Source: Synechococcus sp. M16CYN (GTDB taxonomy: Bacteria; Cyanobacteriota; Cyanobacteriia; PCC-6307; Cyanobiaceae). From it: a stretch of 64,000 bases of DNA. This document shows positions 59,219-64,000 of the stretch, one piece after another (the stretch's first letter is position 1; every line of letters begins with the position of its first letter). The notes under the pieces are model-generated. The model was not told where the DNA came from. It did not search any database and saw nothing but the letters and a program-made list of their open reading frames with translations. The stretch covers positions 930,001 through 994,000 of the forward strand of contig NZ_AP029048.1 in the NCBI RefSeq assembly GCF_040371545.1. Direction: 5' to 3'. The translations under genes and the position numbers were made by a program.

Positions 59219-59968
59219 ATGCTGAAACGTCGCCTCGTTGTTTTTGATTTCGATGGAGTCATCGTTGATGGCATGGCTGAATATTGGTGGAGTGCTTGGC
59301 ACAGCAGCTGTTCGCTCGGTGCTGTCCTATCAGATTTCAGTCCAGATTCAGTTCCAGAGACCTTTCGGTTATTGCGTCCTTGGGTTCATTACGGCTGGGA
59401 AATGGTGCTTTTGGCGGCTGAACTTCCACGATTAGATATGCAGCTTTGGATGACGAGTTATGAAGAGCAGCAACGCCGAGCCATGGCTCGGCGTTGCTGG
59501 CATCCCAAACAGTTACAAACCACTCTTGAGCAAATACGACAGAACGCAATCCGATACAACTGTATGGCCTGGTTAGCTTTGCATCGGCCTTTCCCTGGCG
59601 TGATCGAGCGTCTGCAGTCGCTTGATAATGAGAAGACTGACTGGTCAATATTAACCACCAAAAGTGAGGCCTTTGCTACTAAGCTGTTAGAAAATCTTGG
59701 GTTGAAGCCTTGGCATCTAGATGGGCGAGAAGCAGGGGAAAAGCCTGAGGTGCTGCGTCGTTTACAATCCCATCGCCTGCTCTACGCCCTTGTTGAAGAT
59801 CGTCGTGCAACTTTGGAAACGATTTGCTCTATCTCTGGGCTCAAAGTAATAAATTGTCTCTTAGCTCGCTGGGGTTACCTTAAGCCTTCTGATCTAATTG
59901 GACTACCTTTAACAATTAAACCGATTGATTTCAAGGTCTTTGCAAAACCATTAAACGAATGGCCATAG
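59219..59968 (+). CDS. HAD-superfamily hydrolase
   Basis: A 249-residue HAD phosphatase-like enzyme. Motif I is DFDGVIVDG at residue 9, with the nucleophile Asp; motif II is the Thr of SILTTKSEA near residue 142; motif III is the Lys of GEKPEVLRRL; motif IV is the acidic VEDRRATLE. The cap region between 20 and 120 is helical. The substrate is unknown. It starts ten bases after the tRNA-Gln. Confidence 0.88.
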   Translation: MLKRRLVVFDFDGVIVDGMAEYWWSAWHSSCSLGAVLSDFSPDSVPETFRLLRPWVHYGWEMVLLAAELPRLDMQLWMTSYEEQQRRAMARRCWHPKQLQTTLEQIRQNAIRYNCMAWLALHRPFPGVIERLQSLDNEKTDWSILTTKSEAFATKLLENLGLKPWHLDGREAGEKPEVLRRLQSHRLLYALVEDRRATLETICSISGLKVINCLLARWGYLKPSDLIGLPLTIKPIDFKVFAKPLNEWP

Positions 59969-60054
59969 CATATCGGCGTACACTCATACTGTTTGAGCCG
60001 ATTCGACGCTTCCGTGGCATTGGATCTCTCGTTCCTTAGCTTCGAGTTGTTCTG

Positions 60055-61185
60055 ATGCCTGTTGATGTTAAATCAGTCATTTCTGACTCCGGTGCTCGTT
60101 GCTCCGAAGAGCGTGATAAAGCGCTGAATCTAGTGCTCGGTCAAATCGAGCGTAATTTTGGTAAAGGTTCAATCATGCGCCTTGGGGACGCCTCCCGAAT
60201 GAAGGTGGAAACCATTTCGACTGGCGCCCTGACGCTCGACTTGGCTCTTGGCGGTGGATATCCAAAAGGTCGCGTGGTTGAGATATATGGACCTGAAAGT
60301 TCTGGTAAGACAACGTTAACGCTTCATGCGATTGCAGAGGCTCAAAAATCTGGAGGTGTGGCGGCTTTTGTTGACGCGGAGCATGCGCTGGATCCCCTTT
60401 ATGCGGCGTCGCTTGGGGTTGATGTGGAGAACCTGCTGGTATCCCAGCCAGATACCGGTGAAATGGCGTTGGAGATCGTTGACCAGCTCGTTCGTTCCGC
60501 AGCCGTAGACATCATCGTAGTGGACTCTGTTGCCGCTTTAACTCCTCGAGCGGAAATCGAAGGTGAGATGGGCGACGTTGTTGTTGGTAGTCAGGCGCGT
60601 TTAATGAGTCAGGCCATGCGCAAGATCACGGGAAATATCGGCAGGTCTGGTTGCACGGTGATCTTCTTGAATCAATTGCGCTTAAAAATCGGGGTTATGT
60701 ATGGAAATCCTGAGACAACGACTGGTGGCAACGCTTTGAAGTTTTACGCTTCTGTTCGTCTTGATATTCGACGTATTCAAACCTTGAAGAAGGGCACAGA
60801 GGAGTTCGGGATTCGGGCTAGAGTAAAGGTGGCCAAAAACAAAGTGGCACCTCCGTTCCGAATTGCCGAATTTGACATTTTATTCGGACATGGCATTAGT
60901 ACCCTTGGTTGTCTCCTTGATCTCGCCGAGGAGACGAGCGTTGTTGTTCGCAAAGGTGCCTGGTATAGCTACGAAGGTAACAATATCGGTCAAGGCCGAG
61001 ATAACGCGATCGTCTGGATGAAGCAAAATCAGGAGACTACAACCACCATAGAAACCTTGGTGCGTCAGAAGCTCAATGAAGGCTCCAAGGTGGCAGCCAA
61101 TTCGATAGATTCCCCCGCCGTGACAACTACAGGATTGGCTACGGGTGAAGAATCAGACACAAAAGACACGGGTACGGCGGCTTGA
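60055..61185 (+). CDS. recA: DNA recombinase RecA
   Basis: A 376-residue recombinase. Walker A is GPESSGKTT near residue 82; Walker B is [11 protein letters not shown]; the L2 region and the [20 protein letters not shown] motif are intact. The usual Gln in NQLRQKIG is Leu here (NQLRLKIG), a position that varies in the family. The C-terminus is acidic and disordered. The gene is monocistronic. No LexA-type site was identified. Confidence 0.97.
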   Translation: MPVDVKSVISDSGARCSEERDKALNLVLGQIERNFGKGSIMRLGDASRMKVETISTGALTLDLALGGGYPKGRVVEIYGPESSGKTTLTLHAIAEAQKSGGVAAFVDAEHALDPLYAASLGVDVENLLVSQPDTGEMALEIVDQLVRSAAVDIIVVDSVAALTPRAEIEGEMGDVVVGSQARLMSQAMRKITGNIGRSGCTVIFLNQLRLKIGVMYGNPETTTGGNALKFYASVRLDIRRIQTLKKGTEEFGIRARVKVAKNKVAPPFRIAEFDILFGHGISTLGCLLDLAEETSVVVRKGAWYSYEGNNIGQGRDNAIVWMKQNQETTTTIETLVRQKLNEGSKVAANSIDSPAVTTTGLATGEESDTKDTGTAA

Positions 61186-61634
61186 ATAAGCTTAATAAGC
61201 GGCCTGATTTGAAATGCTTATTTTCGCTAAGTTGCACCTCACTAGTAATATCCATTACAACTTGTAGATAGTTTTAGCGTCTTCTTAAACTTAACTAAAT
61301 TATCGCCTACTTTTCCACCTTTTAATTTAATCAGGTTAATACTAATAATGTGGTAAACCAAGAAAAGCGCCACTTAATTTTGACAGTAACTGAATTTCCG
61401 TGATTATCTTTTAATCATTTCCAAGCGAGAATTAAGTGTCAGTAACTTTTGTCTATTTTAAGTCCTTAGCCAAAAGCCAAGGCCTCATTATCGAGCCCTG
61501 CGCAAAGGACCCGTTGCCAAAAAATGTAACTAATATTCTCAAAATTAAAGTGCCGGAGCTGAAATTAGGGACTTATTCCAATCCTAATGGCTGCAACTCC
61601 TCGGCAGTGATGTAGGTGTCTTGCGTGATCATAT
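61186..61634. other. Gene-free region after recA
   Basis: About 450 bases, mostly AT-rich. On the minus strand an ATG near 61631 opens only a 19-codon frame (MITQDTYITAEELQPLGLE). No other element seen. Confidence 0.4.
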
Positions 61635-61883
61635 CTAAGGATTATCGGCAAGAGTCCACCATCCGCTTGCCGGACCAACGAATCGTACTATAACCCAGAA
61701 CACTATCATGGCTCCGATGCCGATCCATGTTCCTCTCGTAGCAATGGACATGAAACGTCGAGTTTGGTCGTTTGTGATCGGCAGCCAGGAAGCCACTCTT
61801 GGTGAAGTATCTAAGTGCTTCGAGTTTTTCTGCGGCTTGCGTGGAGGTAAACCCTGAGCAGCGCGCCGGCGAGCTTCTCCCAT
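61635..61883 (-). CDS. DUF2839-family small membrane protein
   Basis: An 82-residue protein starting MGEARRRAAQGLPPRKP, the DUF2839 signature, with one C-terminal transmembrane helix (WIGIGAMIVFWVIVRFVG). Function unknown, common in cyanobacteria. It lies 75 bases after the DinG-like gene on the same strand. Confidence 0.85.
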   Translation of the reverse strand: MGEARRRAAQGLPPRKPQKNSKHLDTSPRVASWLPITNDQTRRFMSIATRGTWIGIGAMIVFWVIVRFVGPASGWWTLADNP

Positions 61884-61958
61884 CTAAGGAATCTGCGACG
61901 GTTCAAGGTTAATGAATAGGGCAATTGTTTGGCTTATCGTCAATGGTTAGTTGATTTG

Positions 61959-63404
61959 TCAGTCTGGAAGTAGTCGTTTCAATGGCATCCAAGGCTCCAA
62001 TTGTTGTAACACCTGATCGCCCCAGGGGCGGCCGCGCAGTCGTCCATCAAGAATGGCTAATCGACCTCCTGCCCGGCGGAGCGGAGCGATCGCCGCGGGT
62101 AAAATGCACAATGCTTCTGGCAGAAGCATTGTGCGGAACCAGTCCTCGCCAAGACGCTTTAAGCGTTCCACGCGAGAAGCGGTAAGTGGAGAGGTCAGAC
62201 TTGCTAACGGCAGTAACGCCACGATTAACTGTTCAGGTGCTGGTAGTTGGTCATGGTGCCGTAGCCACCAATCCCAGCGGGCACTGATCACACCATTGCT
62301 TTCCGGAGTTGTGGATTCTTCAACAACACGCTGTCCAAATTCCGCCGCCAGAGCACTGGTGAGTTGTCTCCTTAATTGTTGATCATCAATTAGCACTATG
62401 GCGAGTCCAGTGCGACCCAGGATCAAGCGGCGACTCTGCTCTAAAAGGTGCTGGGCATAAATCTCAGTATTAGGTAGAGGTTGGCGATGTGGGGCGTATA
62501 GCGGCAACGGCTCTTTTAACTCTTGCTCTCGCAAAGTAGCTGTTACTCCTACAGTCACCTGAGCTTGGCTAAGTTCAAGTTCTATTCGGGAGCATTTGCC
62601 GGATTCGGTCAGCATTAAGATTGGTCGTGTGTTAAGTAAGCCGTTAAGAAACTGCAGTGGTTCCAAGGGTCTGAGTTGCCAAGTCCATTGTAAGAGACGA
62701 TGGTCAAGCTCAGCCCATTCAGCCCATTGGACCGGATCTGTCGCCAATAATGCTGACCAGGGAGGAGGACAAGGTCCAACCAAGCGCAGAAGATCGCGCA
62801 GTGCTTGGGAAGCACCACCTTGCAGCCGTACGCAGTCATCATTTCGTGTTGATTCTTGGAAGAGCTGTCGGCTGAGGCGTTCGTGAAACTCTAGTATTAT
62901 TTGGTCTAGCTCAGGGTGGGCTTGTCGCAGTCGCTCCCAGTCGCTGTTATTAATCTGAATCGCAAGGCTGTGCCGCAAGCGCTGACTTAGTCGCTCTACA
63001 TTCGGAATAAGCAACTGGCGATCACCCAACCGATCCTGTTGATAGACAGTGACCAATTCGTTTGTATCAAGAATCCAAAGCTGATCTCCTGGAGATTGTG
63101 CAATGCCTTGCCAGCAAGGTAAACGCAACCCGTGTTGTTTGAGACGAGGCAGTTCGAGTTGCAACAGTCTTTTCCGCTGGGCGAGTGTTAGAACCAATGC
63201 TGTAGCACCTGGGTTGAGGCATAAGGGCACTAACACTCCCAGCCACCAGCGTTCACCACTACTTGGCGGAAGTTGCAACAGCGTCGTGTCTCGTCTGCGC
63301 AAACTTCGTCCCACCAGACGACTGACTGTTAGATGATGAGGCCAAGTCGACCCCTCCTGCCTCAAGAGGGTTTTGAGTCGTTGGTGGGCCTGAGCTTCCA
63401 GCAT
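61959..63404 (-). CDS. DinG-like helicase-related protein, degenerate
   Basis: A 481-residue protein with the picocyanobacterial N-terminus MLEAQAHQRLKTLLRQEG. The C-terminus (LPEALCILPAAIAPLRRAGGRLAILDGRLRGRPWGDQVLQQL) resembles the end of DinG-type helicases, where L-P..A..P..R..G.....LD.R is helicase motif VI. No Walker A sequence was found and no iron-sulfur cysteines, so ATPase activity is doubtful. It is divergent from tyrA and precedes the DUF2839 gene. Confidence 0.7.
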   Translation of the reverse strand: MLEAQAHQRLKTLLRQEGSTWPHHLTVSRLVGRSLRRRDTTLLQLPPSSGERWWLGVLVPLCLNPGATALVLTLAQRKRLLQLELPRLKQHGLRLPCWQGIAQSPGDQLWILDTNELVTVYQQDRLGDRQLLIPNVERLSQRLRHSLAIQINNSDWERLRQAHPELDQIILEFHERLSRQLFQESTRNDDCVRLQGGASQALRDLLRLVGPCPPPWSALLATDPVQWAEWAELDHRLLQWTWQLRPLEPLQFLNGLLNTRPILMLTESGKCSRIELELSQAQVTVGVTATLREQELKEPLPLYAPHRQPLPNTEIYAQHLLEQSRRLILGRTGLAIVLIDDQQLRRQLTSALAAEFGQRVVEESTTPESNGVISARWDWWLRHHDQLPAPEQLIVALLPLASLTSPLTASRVERLKRLGEDWFRTMLLPEALCILPAAIAPLRRAGGRLAILDGRLRGRPWGDQVLQQLEPWMPLKRLLPD

Positions 63405-63487
63405 GCATAAACCATAAGCAACGTTGTTAAGCGGAATGGTTTATCGCTATCCATCCATCAGTATGGCGTTATGACCAAGCGAGCGTG

Positions 63488-64000
63488 ATGGCGAGAAAAA
63501 CAAAACGCGTCGGCATCGTTGGACTGGGACTTATCGGGGGATCATTGGGTTTAGACCTTCAGGCATCTGGCTGGAATGTACAGGGTTTGGTTAATCGCCC
63601 AGCGACTGCTGAGCGTGCGATGGAGCGCCAGCTAGTAACGGAAGTGAGTACGGACCCAGCTTGCTTGGCCGATTGCAATTTAGTGATCTTGGCGTTGCCT
63701 ATTCCCGTTCTGCTACAGCCAGAGACATCACTAGTCAAGGCCTTACCAAAAAATGCTGTAATCACAGATGTTGGATCGGTAAAGCAGCCAATTCTTGAGG
63801 TATGGCGGGAGCTTCATCCTCGCTTCGTGGCTAGTCATCCAATGACTGGAACTGCCTTGGCAGGAGTTGAGGCAGGTATTGCGGGTTTATTTCGAGGACG
63901 TCCGTGGATTGCCACACCTGAGCCAGGAACAGATGCATCCGCTCTGTCATCAGTGCAGTCGTTGGCAACTAGCTTGGGCAGTCATTGGCTGACGGTTTCT
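63488..64000 (+). CDS. tyrA: Prephenate/arogenate dehydrogenase, 5' part (runs off the window)
   Basis: The N-terminal 171 residues of TyrA, which oxidises prephenate or arogenate in tyrosine synthesis; cyanobacteria mostly use arogenate. The NAD(P) loop GIVGLGLIGGSLGLDL starts at residue 9 and the segment SHPMTGTALAGVEAG contains the catalytic His near residue 117. ATG 63488 is the start; GTG 63485 is in frame directly before it. The 3' end is outside the window. Confidence 0.95.
   Translation, partial: MARKTKRVGIVGLGLIGGSLGLDLQASGWNVQGLVNRPATAERAMERQLVTEVSTDPACLADCNLVILALPIPVLLQPETSLVKALPKNAVITDVGSVKQPILEVWRELHPRFVASHPMTGTALAGVEAGIAGLFRGRPWIATPEPGTDASALSSVQSLATSLGSHWLTVS

Overview
The window is a stretch of chromosome from a marine picocyanobacterium of the Synechococcus/Prochlorococcus group. 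The evidence is photosystem I genes (psaA, psaB, psaI, psaL), the NDH-1 subunit ndhN, the clock-input protein ldpA, ycf45, a fused cbiG-cobJ cobalamin gene, an SLH-domain porin of the picocyanobacterial Som type, and a cyanobacterial-style ribosomal operon without rpsN and rpmD. I cannot place it to species. Recognisable gene decay (integrase, HNH endonuclease, a porin fragment, the ycf45 tail, possible single-base frameshifts) and several AT-rich gene-free stretches of 0.9 to 2.1 kb suggest a lineage with ongoing gene loss, or a genome that has not been fully polished.

Layout. 0-3 kb: the 3' part of glutamate synthase gltB, a YciI-like protein, lipA and tRNA-Pro. 3-4.2 kb: a porin remnant beside a heptamer repeat, otherwise empty. 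4.2-12.2 kb: an iron-response block with a Crp-family regulator, a small unknown protein, flavodoxin isiB, a thioredoxin-reductase-like flavoprotein, an alpha/beta-hydrolase-like protein, a ferritin, an iron(III)-binding protein of FutA/IdiA type, a PiuC-like Fe(II)/2-oxoglutarate hydroxylase and a small secreted protein. These would replace ferredoxin by flavodoxin, store iron and import ferric iron. 12.4-18 kb: the porin with a probable Yfr1 sRNA target in its leader, a 38-residue Cys-rich protein, cbiG-cobJ and a membrane-anchored unknown. 18.2-25.7 kb: psaA-psaB, a 2.1-kb AT-rich desert, and psaI-psaL on the other strand. 26-29 kb: cell-envelope genes (polyprenyl-phosphate glycosyltransferase, NlpC/P60 peptidase, a penicillin-binding/beta-lactamase-like serine hydrolase).

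29-37.3 kb is an accessory region with small orphan genes, a GC-rich cytochrome P450, a DUF2834 membrane protein, a frameshifted unknown, a strong hairpin and a heavily decayed tyrosine integrase, ending at tRNA-Ser(GCT). 37.4-39 kb: alanine racemase and a broken HNH endonuclease gene. 39-55.5 kb: one co-directional minus-strand ribosomal cluster from rplC through secY, adk, rpoA, truA and rpsI to prfA. 55.9-64 kb: ndhN, ldpA, ycf45 with a broken tail, tRNA-Gln, a HAD hydrolase, recA, a DUF2839 protein, a degenerate DinG-like helicase and the start of tyrA.

I did not find a complete new defence or mobile system. The most unusual items are the iron block, which contains a thioredoxin-reductase-like protein without visible NADPH-binding motifs and a hydrolase whose expected nucleophile is Gly, the porin leader, the large non-coding deserts, and several unlisted tiny genes.
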